64,000 bases of DNA from Sphingomonas sp. TREG-RG-20F-R18-01 (GCF_022662475.1 NZ_JAKNQQ010000010.1:1-64000); one strand, 5' to 3'. Positions 9,701-20,190 are shown, numbered from the stretch's first letter. Notes: a model not told the origin generated them from the letters alone. Translations and numbers: made by a program.

Positions 9701-10456
9701 TCATATGCCGTCGCCAACGACGCGGCGCCCGGATTGCTCCAGCGCCGCCGTCAGATCGGCGATACAGCGATCGGCCAGCGCCGCATCGGTTGCCCGCACG
9801 ACGAAATTGGCGCCAACCTTGCCGTCCCGAAAGAACGGATAGCTGCCGATTGCGACGCCTTCGTGCGCCTTTTCGGCCTGGCTGAGCAGGTCGGCGACCT
9901 CGCTCTCGGCGACCCAGCACCCGATCGTGCGCGACAGTACGGGCAACCCGCCCTCCAGCGTCCCGGTAAGCGCATCCAGCATCCCGGCGGTGATGTGCGG
10001 CACCCCGGCCATGATGAAGATGTTGCCGATCTTGATCCCCGGCGCGCCCGACATGCGATTCTCGATCAGGTCCGCGCCTTGGGGAACGCGGGCCATGCGC
10101 TTGCGCGCCTCGGTCAACCCGCCGCGCTCTGCATAATAGGTTTCCAGCACGGCCAGCGCCTGCGGATGGAAGGCGACCGGCACCCCCAGCGCCGTTGCGA
10201 TCGCATCGACGGTAATGTCGTCGTGGGTCGGGCCGATGCCGCCGGTGGTGAAGAGATAATCGTTGCGCTGTCGCAGGATATTGATCGCCTCTACGATCGC
10301 CTCGGTCTTGTCCGCGACGATCCGCACCTCGGCGAGGCGGATCCCCTGCACGTTGAGCCAGGCCGCGATCTGCGCGACATTCTTGTCCTGCGTTCGGCCC
10401 GACAGGATTTCGTCGCCGATCACCGCGAGCGCGGCTGTCCAGATGCGTTGCGTCAT
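9701..10456 (-). CDS. CinA N-terminal / molybdopterin-binding domain protein
   Basis: The 251-residue protein matches the MoCF-like domain of CinA/YfaY proteins: the AVIGDEILSGRTQDKN start, then TTGGIGPTHDDIT (the nucleotide or cofactor loop), then a C-terminal part ending in the GANFVVRA region. It lacks the separate C-terminal amidase domain of full CinA, so it is probably a stand-alone COG1058 protein linked to NAD-related pyrophosphatase activity in other bacteria. ATG at 10456 is chosen; the longer open frame to 10579 crosses the divergent map promoter. It is the first gene of the operon with the lipoprotein and the TonB receptor. Confidence 0.85.
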   Translation of the reverse strand: MTQRIWTAALAVIGDEILSGRTQDKNVAQIAAWLNVQGIRLAEVRIVADKTEAIVEAINILRQRNDYLFTTGGIGPTHDDITVDAIATALGVPVAFHPQALAVLETYYAERGGLTEARKRMARVPQGADLIENRMSGAPGIKIGNIFIMAGVPHITAGMLDALTGTLEGGLPVLSRTIGCWVAESEVADLLSQAEKAHEGVAIGSYPFFRDGKVGANFVVRATDAALADRCIADLTAALEQSGRRVVGDGI

Positions 10457-10520
10457 CTGCTTCGCATAGCCCCCCGCCGCCCTCTCGCAAAGCCCGCACG
10501 GAGCCGCTATATCGCTTCGC

Positions 10521-11345
10521 ATGACCGAATATGTAACCGTAACCGCCGACGCGCCGATGGGCCGCACCGGCGCGATCAAGCTTCATGGCCGCGATGCGTT
10601 CGACGGCATGCATGCCGCGGGCAAGCTCGCCGCCGAAACGCTCGACATGATCGTGCCGCACATGGTGCCCGGCATGGCGACCGCCGAACTCGACGCCATG
10701 ATCCGGCGGTTCATCGTCGATCGCGGCGGCATCCCCGCGACGCTCGGCTATCGCGGCTATACCCATTCGAGCTGCATCTCGACCAACCATGTCGTCTGCC
10801 ACGGCATCCCGAGCGAGAAGACGCTCAAGAGCGGCGACATCGTCAACGTCGACGTGACGCCGATCCTCGACGGCTGGCATGGCGACAGCAGCCGCATGTA
10901 TCTGGTCGGCGACGTGCCGATCAAGGCGAAGCGGCTGGTCGACGTGACCTACGAATGCCTGATGATCGGGATCGAACAGGCGAAGCCGGGCAACCATCTC
11001 GGCGACATCGGCCATGCGATCCAGCGCCATGCCGAGAAGCATCGCTACGGCGTGGTGCGCGATTTCTGCGGGCACGGGCTGGGGCGGTTGTTCCATGACG
11101 CGCCCGAGGTGGTCCATGCCGGACGTCCCGGCACCGGGCCGGAACTCAAGCCGGGGATGATCTTCACGATCGAGCCGATGATCAACACCGGGCGCGCCGA
11201 CGTGAAGCTGCTCGACGACGGCTGGACAGCGGTGACGCGCGATCGCTCGCTGTCCGCGCAGTTCGAACACTCGATCGGGATTACCGAGGACGGCTGCGAG
11301 ATCTTCACGCTTAGCCCGGGCGGGTTCGACAAGCCGCCGTATTGA
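10521..11345 (+). CDS. map: Type I methionine aminopeptidase
   Basis: It removes the initiator methionine from nascent proteins. The 274-residue product has the pita-bread fold signatures: VNVDVTPILDGWHGDSSRMY, giving metal ligands Asp111 and Asp122, then RDFCGHGLGRLFHDAPEV (ligand His) and the two C-terminal Glu ligands in TIEPMIN and QFEHSIGITEDG. The length is close to other alphaproteobacterial Map proteins with a short N-terminal extension. It diverges from the CinA-domain gene across 64 bases, which must hold both promoters. Confidence 0.96.
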   Translation: MTEYVTVTADAPMGRTGAIKLHGRDAFDGMHAAGKLAAETLDMIVPHMVPGMATAELDAMIRRFIVDRGGIPATLGYRGYTHSSCISTNHVVCHGIPSEKTLKSGDIVNVDVTPILDGWHGDSSRMYLVGDVPIKAKRLVDVTYECLMIGIEQAKPGNHLGDIGHAIQRHAEKHRYGVVRDFCGHGLGRLFHDAPEVVHAGRPGTGPELKPGMIFTIEPMINTGRADVKLLDDGWTAVTRDRSLSAQFEHSIGITEDGCEIFTLSPGGFDKPPY

Positions 11346-12069
<724 letters not shown>

Positions 12070-12204
12070 CCGCGCAACGATCGGAATGCGGGTTTGACGC
12101 AGCGCAACATCTTGTGACAGCGTGAGCATCCGGGCTTAACACGAGTCCCGCCCCGGAATGACCGGAACGGGCAATTTTTCAGTATCCAGAAAGGGCGTGG
12201 GGAC

Positions 12205-13626
12205 ATGGCGAAGACGGGCAACAGCGCAAGCGACGTGCTGAAGATGATCAAGGACCAGGAGATCGAGTGGGTCGATCTGCGGTTCACCGATCCCAAGGGC
12301 AAGTGGCAGCATCTGACGATGGTCGCGGGCGTCGTCGGCGAGGACGAGCTGACCGACGGCTTCATGTTCGACGGATCGTCGATCGAAGGCTGGAAGGCAA
12401 TCAACGAGTCGGACATGATCCTCATGCCGGATCTCGACGCGGTGTGGACCGATCCGTTCTCGGCGACTCCGATGCTGATCCTGGTGTGCGACATCGTCGA
12501 GCCGTCGACCGGCGAGCTCTACGCGCGCGATCCGCGCTCGACCGCGAAGCGCGCCGAGGCGTATCTCAAGACCACCGGCATCGGCGACACGATCTTCATC
12601 GGGCCGGAAGCCGAGTTCTTCATGTTCGACAACGTCCAGTTCGAGAACAGCTACGCGACCAGCTATTACAAGATCGACGACATCGAGCTGCCGACCAACA
12701 CCGGCACCAGTTACGAAGGCGGCAACCTCGGCCACCGTCCGCGCGCCAAGGGCGGTTACTTCCCGGTCGCGCCGGTCGACAGCGCAGTCGACATCCGCAG
12801 CGAGATGGTCTCGACCATGCTCGAGATGGGCCTGCCGTGCGACAAGCATCACCACGAAGTCGCCGCCGGCCAGCATGAGCTGGGCCTCACCTTCGGCACG
12901 ATGACGCTGACCGCGGATCGCATGCAGATCTACAAGTACGTTTGCCACAACGTTGCGCAGGCTTACGGCAAGACCGTCACCTTCATGCCCAAGCCGATCA
13001 AGGAAGATAACGGCTCGGGGATGCACACGCATCTGTCGATCTGGGACAAGGGCAACCCGCTGTTCGCCGGCAACGGCTATGCGGGCCTGTCGGAAACGTG
13101 CCTGTTCTTCATCGGCGGCATCATCAAGCATGCTAAGGCGGTCAACGCCTTCACCAACCCGACGACCAACAGCTACAAGCGTCTGGTCCCGGGCTATGAA
13201 GCACCGGTGCTGCTCGCTTACTCGGCGCGCAACCGCTCGGCATCGTGCCGTATCCCGTACGGCACCGGCCCCAAGGCGAAGCGCGTCGAAGTGCGCTTCC
13301 CCGATGCGATGGCGAACCCATATCTCTGCTACGCCGCTTTGTTCATGGCGGGCATGGACGGGATCCAGAACCGCATCCACCCGGGCGAGGCGATGGACAA
13401 GAACCTGTACGACCTGCCCCCGGCAGAGCTCGCCGAGGTTCCGACCGTCTGCGGTTCGCTCCGCGAGGCGCTCGACTCGCTGGCGGCGGATCACGACTTC
13501 CTGCTCAAGGGCGACGTGTTCTCCAAGGACCAGATCGAATCGTACATCGAGCTGAAGATGCACGACGTGCTGCGCTGGGAGATGACGCCGAGCCCGGTCG
13601 AGTTCGATATGTACTACAGCTACTGA
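12205..13626 (+). CDS. glnA: Type I glutamine synthetase
   Basis: It condenses glutamate and ammonia to glutamine using ATP. The 473-residue product carries the family signatures [24 protein letters not shown] (ATP/metal region) and [12 protein letters not shown]. The adenylylation site lies in NLYDLPPAE with Tyr402, so activity should be controlled by GlnE. Type I (GSI-beta) assignment follows from length and the Tyr motif. It lies downstream of glnB, and a strong terminator 119 bases after the stop ends the transcript. Confidence 0.97.
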   Translation: MAKTGNSASDVLKMIKDQEIEWVDLRFTDPKGKWQHLTMVAGVVGEDELTDGFMFDGSSIEGWKAINESDMILMPDLDAVWTDPFSATPMLILVCDIVEPSTGELYARDPRSTAKRAEAYLKTTGIGDTIFIGPEAEFFMFDNVQFENSYATSYYKIDDIELPTNTGTSYEGGNLGHRPRAKGGYFPVAPVDSAVDIRSEMVSTMLEMGLPCDKHHHEVAAGQHELGLTFGTMTLTADRMQIYKYVCHNVAQAYGKTVTFMPKPIKEDNGSGMHTHLSIWDKGNPLFAGNGYAGLSETCLFFIGGIIKHAKAVNAFTNPTTNSYKRLVPGYEAPVLLAYSARNRSASCRIPYGTGPKAKRVEVRFPDAMANPYLCYAALFMAGMDGIQNRIHPGEAMDKNLYDLPPAELAEVPTVCGSLREALDSLAADHDFLLKGDVFSKDQIESYIELKMHDVLRWEMTPSPVEFDMYYSY

Positions 13627-13744
13627 GGCGCGGCCACGACCGCGCCGGTGGCGACGAGGCGAAGCCAAGTCGCCACCGGAGCTGTCGGCCGGCCTCGCCC
13701 TGGCGAGGACCGACGGCGTGGCTTTGCCACGACGGGACACAAAG

Positions 13745-13776
13745 AAAGGGCGTCCGGAGCGATCCGGGCGCCTTTT
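13745..13776 (+). terminator. Intrinsic terminator of glnA
   Basis: AAAGGGCGTCCGGA and TCCGGGCGCCTTTT pair over 14 positions (two G-T wobbles) around a GCGA tetraloop, ending in four T residues. Confidence 0.88.
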
Positions 13777-13985
13777 CCGTATTAACGTCACCCCGGCGCA
13801 GGCCGGGGCCGCCATGTTGTGCTTGGGAACATCGGTTTCGCGTCCAACCTGGCGGCCCCGGCCTTCGCCGGGGCGACGGGGAGGAGCAACAAAGCGACTT
13901 TCGCACCGCTCTCGCCTTCGCTTTGGTGACGCCCCCCACACCAACCGCATTCCAAACCCCCGCAAAACCCCCTAAACCCCGCCGC
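13777..13985. repeat. Dispersed palindromic element, family C, copy 2 (core 13790-13874)
   Basis: ACCCCGGCGCAGGCCGGGGCC and GGCCCCGGCCTTCGCCGGGG are inverted arms around a middle containing AACATCGGTTTCGCGTCC. The element sits between the glnA terminator and trhO; no gene is seen in the remaining bases. Confidence 0.8.
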
Positions 13986-14903
13986 ATGATCCACGTCGCC
14001 GCGCTCTACCGTTTCGCCCGCTTCCCCGACCCCAAGGCGCTTCGCCAGCCGCTGCTCGACCTGTGCGAAGCGCAGGGCATCAAGGGCACGCTGCTGCTCG
14101 CCCCCGAAGGCATCAACGGTACGATCGCCGGCAGCGACACGGCGATCGCGGCGGTGCTGGCGCACATCCGTACCCTCCCCGATTGCGCAGCGATCACCGC
14201 CAAGCACAGCCACGCCGAGACGATGCCGTTCCACCGCATGAAGGTCCGCCTCAAGCGCGAGATCGTGACGATGGGCGAACCCGCGATTGATCCGCTCGAG
14301 GGCACCGGCACCTATGTGAAGCCCGCCGACTGGAACGCGTTGATCTCGGACCCCGACACCGTCGTGATCGACACGCGCAACGCCTATGAGGTCAAGGTCG
14401 GCACCTTCGCCGGCGCGATCGACCCCGGCACCGACAGTTTCAGCGACTTTCCCGGCTGGGCCCGCGCGCACCGCGCCGAGCTCGAGGGAAAGCGCATCGC
14501 GATGTTCTGCACCGGAGGAATCCGCTGCGAGAAATCGACCGCCTTCCTCAAGGCCGAAGGGCTGACCGACGTGTTCCACCTCGAAGGCGGCATCCTGAAA
14601 TATCTCGAGACGACGCCGCAGGCCGAGAGCCGCTGGCAGGGTGAATGCTTCGTGTTCGACGAGCGCGTCGCGGTCGGCCACGGGCTGGCGCCCGGTACGC
14701 ACGCGCTCTGCCGCGCGTGTCGCATGCCGGTCAGCCCGGCGGAACGCGCGTCGCCACAGTATCAGGAAGGCGTCTCCTGCCCGGCGTGTGCCGACACGCG
14801 CGATGCGGCCCGGCGCGCCGCCTATGCTGAACGCCATCGGCAGGTGAAGCTCGCCGAGGAGCGGGGCGAAGCGCATGTCGGCGCGACGCAATCGAGGTCC
14901 TGA
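13986..14903 (+). CDS. trhO: tRNA uridine-34 hydroxylase TrhO (rhodanese-related)
   Basis: TrhO (YceA family) makes 5-hydroxyuridine at position 34 of tRNAs in an oxygen-dependent reaction. The 305-residue product has the N-terminal acylphosphatase-like part (LYRFARFPDP, EGINGTIAG), the rhodanese domain with the active loop FCTGGIRCEKS (Cys175) and the C-terminal GECFVFDERVAVGHGL. A cysteine pair near the end (CRACRMP, CPAC) is typical. The frame continues upstream inside glnA, but ATG at 13986 fits the family start. No clear Shine-Dalgarno sequence is seen. Confidence 0.93.
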   Translation: MIHVAALYRFARFPDPKALRQPLLDLCEAQGIKGTLLLAPEGINGTIAGSDTAIAAVLAHIRTLPDCAAITAKHSHAETMPFHRMKVRLKREIVTMGEPAIDPLEGTGTYVKPADWNALISDPDTVVIDTRNAYEVKVGTFAGAIDPGTDSFSDFPGWARAHRAELEGKRIAMFCTGGIRCEKSTAFLKAEGLTDVFHLEGGILKYLETTPQAESRWQGECFVFDERVAVGHGLAPGTHALCRACRMPVSPAERASPQYQEGVSCPACADTRDAARRAAYAERHRQVKLAEERGEAHVGATQSRS

Positions 14904-15034
14904 TCCCGTCCAAGGCCAGCGGATGAATAGATCGCCGTTCCTTGTCTCGTCGCATTTGTATGCACTTAAACATGTTCTTTGATAGATCTTTGCTGCATTG
15001 CGCCCGCATTGGAAAAATACGGGTGGGTCCAGTG

Positions 15035-16528
15035 ATGGTACGATCGACGGTTGGTTTACTGGCGCTGGCCTCGGCTGGTCTCTGCGTCGCGCATCCGGCC
15101 TTTGCGCAGCAGGTCGACATCGGCGCGCCGGCGCCGCCCCCCGCCGCCGACTCACCCGCACCGCAGACACCCGGCAACGACAGCCAGAAACCCGCGACCG
15201 AACCGGCCGGACCGTCCGGGCCGGATACCCCCGCCGATTCGCCCACGCCGTCGAAGCGCCACGTGCCCACGCACATGCAACACCCGCGCAACATGCTGTT
15301 CGAACAGCCGATCGGCGACACCCAGACCAGTGCCCCGCCCGGACTGTTCGCCGACTGGCGGCATACCCGCACCTGGCTGGGCGAGCGCGGCTTCGACGTA
15401 TCGGCGCGGTATGCGTCCGAAAGCGCCTATAACCCGACCGGGGGCGCGCGGCACAAGCTGACCGAGACCGGGCAGCTCGACTTTGGCGCGAAGATCGACA
15501 TGGGCAAGGTTGCCGGGATCGAAGGCGGCACGTTGCAGGCGACCGTCACCTGGCGGCGCGGGCGTAACCTGTCGGACGATGCCGGCCTCGGTACACTGCA
15601 ACAGGTGCAGGAAGTCTATGGCCGGGGCCAGACCGTGCGCATCACCGAATTGTGGTATGAGCAGAAGATCGGCGATGCGATCGAGATCAAGGTCGGCCGG
15701 ACCAACCCGGGGTCGGATTTCGCGGTCTTCTCCTGCCATTTCGAGAACCTGTCGTTCTGCGGCGCGCAGCCGGGCAACCTCGTCGGCGATTATTGGTACA
15801 ATTGGCCGGTCAGCCAATGGGGCGGCCGCCTGCATGCCGACGTCGGCAGCGGGATCTATCTCCAGATTGGCGCTTACGAGGTCAACCCGCTCAACTTGCG
15901 CAACAATTTCTTCGTCGCCCGCTTCCACGGCGCGACCGGCGCGCTGATCCCGGTTGAAGCCGGCTGGACCCGCCTCGGCGACACCGGGCATGTCGGCTCG
16001 TACAAGGTCGGCGCGTGGTATTCGACCGCCAATGGCGACGACGTCCTGCTCGACGTCAACCGTCGCCCGATCGTCGTCACCGGGCTTGCGCCACTCCAGC
16101 GCTCGGGGCGGTATGGCGTCTATGCCAATATCCAGCAGCAGATCACGGGAACGTCGAAGGACGGGAAGGCGCTCACCGGGCTCGGCGTGTTCGCCAACGT
16201 CACCCAGGCCGACCGCGCGACCAGCGTGACCGACAATCAGGTGACCGGCGGGCTGTTCTACAAGGGTTTGCTGCCGGGCCTGGAGGGCGACGTGCTCGGC
16301 GTCGCGGTCGGGCGCACCAACGTGAACGGACGTGCCGCGGAAGCCGATCGGCTGATCGCAGGTACGCCGGTGCGCGATGCGGAATATGCGGCCGAAGTCT
16401 ATTACAGCCTGACCCCGGTGCCGTGGCTGGAACTCCAGCCCAACGTCCAGTGGATCCACCATCCGGGCGGCATCCGGACGCGCGGCGATGTCGCTGTGCT
16501 GGGGCTCAAGGCAGCGCTGACGCTCTAG
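15035..16528 (+). CDS. OprB-family carbohydrate-type porin
   Basis: The 497-residue protein begins with a signal peptide (MVRSTVGLLALASAGLCVAH, then AFAQ|Q). A Pro/Ala-rich linker to about residue 75 follows, then an OprB-like barrel beginning LFADWRHTRTWLGERGFDVS, with the conserved RTNPGSDFAVFSCHFENLS block and a hydrophobic terminal strand ending LKAALTL. OprB proteins are outer-membrane channels, many for sugars; the substrate is not readable here. The frame is open to 14942, but the ATG at 15035 brings the signal peptide to the N-terminus. Upstream, TTGTAT (14956) and TTGATA (14979) with 17 bases between form a weak sigma-70-like pair. Confidence 0.85.
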   Translation: MVRSTVGLLALASAGLCVAHPAFAQQVDIGAPAPPPAADSPAPQTPGNDSQKPATEPAGPSGPDTPADSPTPSKRHVPTHMQHPRNMLFEQPIGDTQTSAPPGLFADWRHTRTWLGERGFDVSARYASESAYNPTGGARHKLTETGQLDFGAKIDMGKVAGIEGGTLQATVTWRRGRNLSDDAGLGTLQQVQEVYGRGQTVRITELWYEQKIGDAIEIKVGRTNPGSDFAVFSCHFENLSFCGAQPGNLVGDYWYNWPVSQWGGRLHADVGSGIYLQIGAYEVNPLNLRNNFFVARFHGATGALIPVEAGWTRLGDTGHVGSYKVGAWYSTANGDDVLLDVNRRPIVVTGLAPLQRSGRYGVYANIQQQITGTSKDGKALTGLGVFANVTQADRATSVTDNQVTGGLFYKGLLPGLEGDVLGVAVGRTNVNGRAAEADRLIAGTPVRDAEYAAEVYYSLTPVPWLELQPNVQWIHHPGGIRTRGDVAVLGLKAALTL

Positions 16529-16592
16529 CGGAGTCGCGCGCCGTCGATTGCAAAGATCGGCCACACGTCTTATTGTTGAGTCCGGAGGTCGC

Positions 16593-16772
16593 ATGCGCGT
16601 CAATACGGCTCAATCGATCGAAACTGCCCATACGGTGCATCTGCGCTACGGCAGCTGGCAGGCCGCGCGCGAGGCTGCGCGGTTCGAGGAAGGCAAGTTC
16701 GTGCTGCACGTCGCCGCTGACTCGACCGCCGTGCAACCGTCCGAGCCGAAGGACGCTGCCCCCGCCGCATGA
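16593..16772 (+). CDS. Small hypothetical protein, coupled to membrane protein
   Basis: This 59-residue product has a GGAGG ribosome-binding site five bases before ATG, better than most neighbours. It has no signal peptide or membrane segment; the middle (HLRYGSWQAAREAARFEEG) is likely helical and the tail is acidic/Ala-Pro. Its stop overlaps the next start as ATGA, so the two genes are very probably translated together. No family is recognised. It may be a soluble partner of the following membrane protein. Confidence 0.7.
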   Translation: MRVNTAQSIETAHTVHLRYGSWQAAREAARFEEGKFVLHVAADSTAVQPSEPKDAAPAA

Positions 16773-17560
16773 GTTTCAGCTATACGCTCTTTCTGGCGCT
16801 GCTGCTGCTCGCGCCGGGGCTGGGCGCATGGGCCGGGTTGCGTAGCGGCGAACGCTCCGACCTGATCGCGCAGGCTCCGGAAAAACCCGGATCGACCTTC
16901 TCGCTGCTGGTCATCGTCTTCGGTGCGCTTGCCGGGCATATCCTGCTCTCGCTGGTGTTCGCCGTGCAGGCGTGGGCATGCCGCTCCACGGCCGCGTGCT
17001 GGACGCTCGGGTTCGATCCCAACGTCTACCGCGTCATCCTCAACACCGGGCACGCCGGGCCGCGCCCGCCCGACCTGGCCTTCCTGTGCTGGTTCGTCGG
17101 ACTGCTCAGCCCGGCGCTGATCGTCGGCGCCATCGCCTATCGCGCGAGCGGCTGGCAGTGGGTCCGTACGATGCGCGAGACGGCGGCGTTCGGCTGGCTA
17201 AAGCGCTGGGTCGATCTGGGGCGCGCGCCGAACCGGTTCATCATCGCCTATGTCGTCACGACGCTGGAACATGATGGCGCGAGTGTCGCCTATGAGGGCG
17301 TCGTCGAGACGATCGCGCTCGACGACAACAAGGCGATCGCGATGCTCGTGCTGAGCAACTGCGACCGGTTCCTCGTCCGCATCGGCCCCGACCGGGTCGA
17401 ACGCGTCAGCACCGCCGCCGCGCCGATTCCGCTGATCCAGCTCGACAGCCGCAACTTCGTCAACGTCGCGCTGGAGGTGTTCGATACCGATCTGCTGCCG
17501 AGCCAGCGCGCGCTGCCGGATCGCGGTGACCACGGAAACCCGGTGGGGCGAGACCTTTAG
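16769..17560 (+). CDS. Membrane protein of unknown function
   Basis: The 263-residue protein has three hydrophobic segments: residues about 1-22, 42-70 and 105-127. A cytosolic C-terminal half with a beta-rich look follows (YEGVVETIALDDNKAIAMLV, PIPLIQLDSRNFVNVALEVF), which could be an SH3- or Sm-like fold. The N-terminal arrangement recalls DUF6338-type proteins, but I am not certain of that. It is translationally coupled to the 59-residue gene before it and converges on proS, so the pair forms its own unit. Confidence 0.75.
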   Translation: MSFSYTLFLALLLLAPGLGAWAGLRSGERSDLIAQAPEKPGSTFSLLVIVFGALAGHILLSLVFAVQAWACRSTAACWTLGFDPNVYRVILNTGHAGPRPPDLAFLCWFVGLLSPALIVGAIAYRASGWQWVRTMRETAAFGWLKRWVDLGRAPNRFIIAYVVTTLEHDGASVAYEGVVETIALDDNKAIAMLVLSNCDRFLVRIGPDRVERVSTAAAPIPLIQLDSRNFVNVALEVFDTDLLPSQRALPDRGDHGNPVGRDL

Positions 17561-17629
17561 AAAACCCGTCTCGTTACCTTCAAACGGTATTCCGGGATGC
17601 TCCATGTTCCTGTCCTGGCAGGCACACGA

Positions 17630-19162
17630 TCAATAGGCGCGCCCGATCAGCACCCGCTCCACCGCTGGCGCAGCGGTGAACACGCAGGGGCCATCGACCG
17701 CGGCTTGCAGCATCGGCGCGTTGCGGATCGTCAGCTTGAGCGCCTTGAGCCGCGCGACCACCGCGTCGAGCGCGGGTCCGGTCGGCCTGGACCATTGCAC
17801 CTCGAGCCAGCCGGGGTTCTTCACCCCCTCCGCGAAATGCGTCTCGATCGCGGCGAAGTCGGACGCGGCAACGACACTCGCCTCGAGCCGCGCGCTCGCC
17901 TCGCCGTGGAGCGACGCCTGGATGTCTGCGAGCATAGCCCCCGCACCCGCGACGAAATCGTCCTGCGCGACGACGTTGCTGTCGAGCTTGCCGTCTTCGC
18001 GGTACAGCCGGTCGCGCCGGATAAGCGACACGTTGCCCCCCGCCACGTCGCGCCCGCCGACCTCGATCACGATCGGCGCGCCCTTCTTGACCCAGCCCCA
18101 ACGCTTGGTCGCGGTCTTGCCGAACTTGAGGTCGAGCAGCGCGCGCACCGGCTCGCCAAGCGCGGTCTGCTGCGCGAGCTTGGCCTGCAACGCCTTGCAA
18201 TAGTCGATGATCGCCGCGTCCTCGGGATTTTCGCGTAGCATCGGGACGATCACCACCTGCCACGGCGCGATCCGCGGCGGGACACGCAGCCCGTCGTCAT
18301 CGCCGTGGACCATGATGACCGCGCCGATCATCCGCGTCGACACGCCCCAGCTCGTCGTATTGGCGAGCTCGAACACGCCTTCCGAATTCTGGAACTTGAT
18401 CTCCTGCGCCTGCGCGAAGTTGGTGCCGAGGAAATGCGAAGTGCCCGCCTGGAGCGCCTTGCCGTCCTGCATCATCGCCTCGATGCTGTAGGTCGAGACC
18501 GCGCCGGGGAAACGCTCGTTCTCGGGCTTCTCGCCCGCGACAACCGGAACCGCGAGGCAATCTTCCGAGAAGGCGCGGTAAACCTCGAGCATCTTGAGCG
18601 TCTCCTCGCGCGCCTCCTGCGCGGAGGCATGGGCGGTATGGCCTTCCTGCCACAGGAACTCGCTGGTGCGCAGGAACATCCGGGTGCGCATCTCCCAGCG
18701 GACGACGTTCGCCCATTGGTTGATGAGCACGGGCAAGTCGCGCCACGACTGCACCCACCGCGCGAACGCCGCGCCGATCACCATCTCCGACGTCGGGCGG
18801 ACGACGAGCGGTTCCTCGAGCTTCGCCTCGGGATCGGGGATCAGCCGACCAAGCCCGTCCGCCTTTAGCCGGTGATGCGTGACGACCGCCATTTCCTTGG
18901 CAAAGCCTTCGACATGCTCGGCTTCCTTTTCAAAATAGGAGAGCGGGATGAACAGCGGGAAGTAGCAATTCTCGTGGCCGGTCGCCTTGATCTGGTCGTC
19001 GAGCAACCGCTGGATCCGTTCCCAGATGCCATAGCCCCACGGCCGAATGACCATGCAGCCGCGCACCCCCGATTCCTCGGCGAGATCGGCCTCGGTGATG
19101 ACGGACTGGTACCAGGCGGAAAAGTCGGCCTCGCGGGTGACGGGGAGTGCGCGTTTGATCAT
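17630..19162 (-). CDS. proS: Prolyl-tRNA synthetase, type 3 (archaeal/eukaryote-like)
   Basis: It charges tRNA-Pro with proline. The 510-residue product lacks the inserted editing domain of the long bacterial ProS. It shows the class II motifs (CYFPLFIPLSYFEKEAEH, VVRPTSEMVIG, RWEMRTRMFLRTSEF, then QEGHTAHA), an anticodon-binding domain and a C-terminal extension ending in Tyr (LIGRAY), which is the hallmark of the archaeal/eukaryotic type 3 form. The start at 19162 (MIKRAL) is chosen over upstream frame extension. It is the only prolyl-tRNA synthetase in the window. Confidence 0.93.
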   Translation of the reverse strand: MIKRALPVTREADFSAWYQSVITEADLAEESGVRGCMVIRPWGYGIWERIQRLLDDQIKATGHENCYFPLFIPLSYFEKEAEHVEGFAKEMAVVTHHRLKADGLGRLIPDPEAKLEEPLVVRPTSEMVIGAAFARWVQSWRDLPVLINQWANVVRWEMRTRMFLRTSEFLWQEGHTAHASAQEAREETLKMLEVYRAFSEDCLAVPVVAGEKPENERFPGAVSTYSIEAMMQDGKALQAGTSHFLGTNFAQAQEIKFQNSEGVFELANTTSWGVSTRMIGAVIMVHGDDDGLRVPPRIAPWQVVIVPMLRENPEDAAIIDYCKALQAKLAQQTALGEPVRALLDLKFGKTATKRWGWVKKGAPIVIEVGGRDVAGGNVSLIRRDRLYREDGKLDSNVVAQDDFVAGAGAMLADIQASLHGEASARLEASVVAASDFAAIETHFAEGVKNPGWLEVQWSRPTGPALDAVVARLKALKLTIRNAPMLQAAVDGPCVFTAAPAVERVLIGRAY

Positions 19163-19338
19163 GATCGCGCGGATAGCGACAAATCGGTCGGCGGCAAAGC
19201 CCGGCGACTCCCTGCGTGCAGCAAATGCATGCAGGAATGCAACGGACCCTGGATGATTCGGCCGACGATCGGCGTAGATTCGTCCGCGCGGCGCGTGCCG
19301 CAGCAAGCCGCATGATCGCGGCATTCAACGGGGTTTTC

Positions 19339-20100
19339 ATGGAGTTCTTGATAGGGGTCGCGGTGCTGTTCGGCATCGCGCTGGTGCTTGCGCTCAAATC
19401 TTTCGGCATCAACCAGGAATATGAACGCGGCGTCGTCTTCCGCCTGGGGCGGTTGCAGGCGACCAAGGGGCCGGGGTGGTTCTGGCTGGTGCCGTTGGTC
19501 GAGCGCGTCGTGAAGGTCGACATCCGCACGATCACCTACGCGCTCGACACGCAGGAGACGGTGACGCGCGACGGCGTCGCGGTGCGGGTCAATGCGGTGC
19601 TGTGGTATCGCGCGTTCGATGCGGCGGGCGTGGTGACGACCGTCAGCAACTGGCAATCCGCGATCGTCCAGGCCGCCGAAACCGCCATGCGCGACGCGAT
19701 CGGGCAAAGCGACCTCGACCAGATGCTGAAGGACCGCACGACGATCAACAAGCGGCTGTATGAGATCCTGACGACGACCTGCAATCGCTGGGGCGTCGAG
19801 TTCGACGCGGTCGAGATCAAGGACCTGGACATACCCGCGCAGATGCAGCGCGCGATCGCGCGCGAGGCCGAGGCGATCCGCGAGAAGCGCGCGCGGATCA
19901 TCAAGGCGGAGGGCGAACAGGAAGCGGCGGCCAAGCTCAGCGACGCAGCCCGCGTGATCGGCGAGGTGCCGGGCGCACTCGAACTCCGGCGGCTTCAGAC
20001 GCTGTCCGAAATCGGGGTCGAGCATAATTCGACGATCATCGCGATGTTCCCGACCGAAATCCTCGAGGCGGCGAAACGCATCGCGGCACCTGCCGTCTGA
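19339..20100 (+). CDS. Slipin (SPFH/stomatin-family) membrane protein
   Basis: The 253-residue product starts with a membrane hairpin (MEFLIGVAVLFGIALVLALK), then the stomatin/prohibitin domain (INQEYERGVVFRLGRLQATK, GVAVRVNAVLWYRAFD, VEFDAVEIKDLDIPAQMQRAI) and a helical oligomerisation tail (EAEAIREKRARIIKAEGEQ). Slipins form membrane-anchored rings, commonly paired with an NfeD protein, but no NfeD gene is adjacent here. ATG at 19339 is preferred over the more upstream ATG at 19312. It diverges from proS across about 175 bases. Confidence 0.9.
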   Translation: MEFLIGVAVLFGIALVLALKSFGINQEYERGVVFRLGRLQATKGPGWFWLVPLVERVVKVDIRTITYALDTQETVTRDGVAVRVNAVLWYRAFDAAGVVTTVSNWQSAIVQAAETAMRDAIGQSDLDQMLKDRTTINKRLYEILTTTCNRWGVEFDAVEIKDLDIPAQMQRAIAREAEAIREKRARIIKAEGEQEAAAKLSDAARVIGEVPGALELRRLQTLSEIGVEHNSTIIAMFPTEILEAAKRIAAPAV

Positions 20101-20190
20101 CCCACGGCATGGTGGCATCCGTCATGCCCGACCTGTCCCGGCATCCACCGGGTCGCCTCGTCGTCGATCGGCGATGGCGACCCGAAGGGG

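Noticed and set aside
15035-15300. The Pro-rich N-terminus of the porin as a TonB-like energy-transducing domain
   Set aside because: The segment is short, lacks the TonB Pro-Lys/Pro-Glu repeat pattern and leads directly into an OprB barrel; it is a linker.
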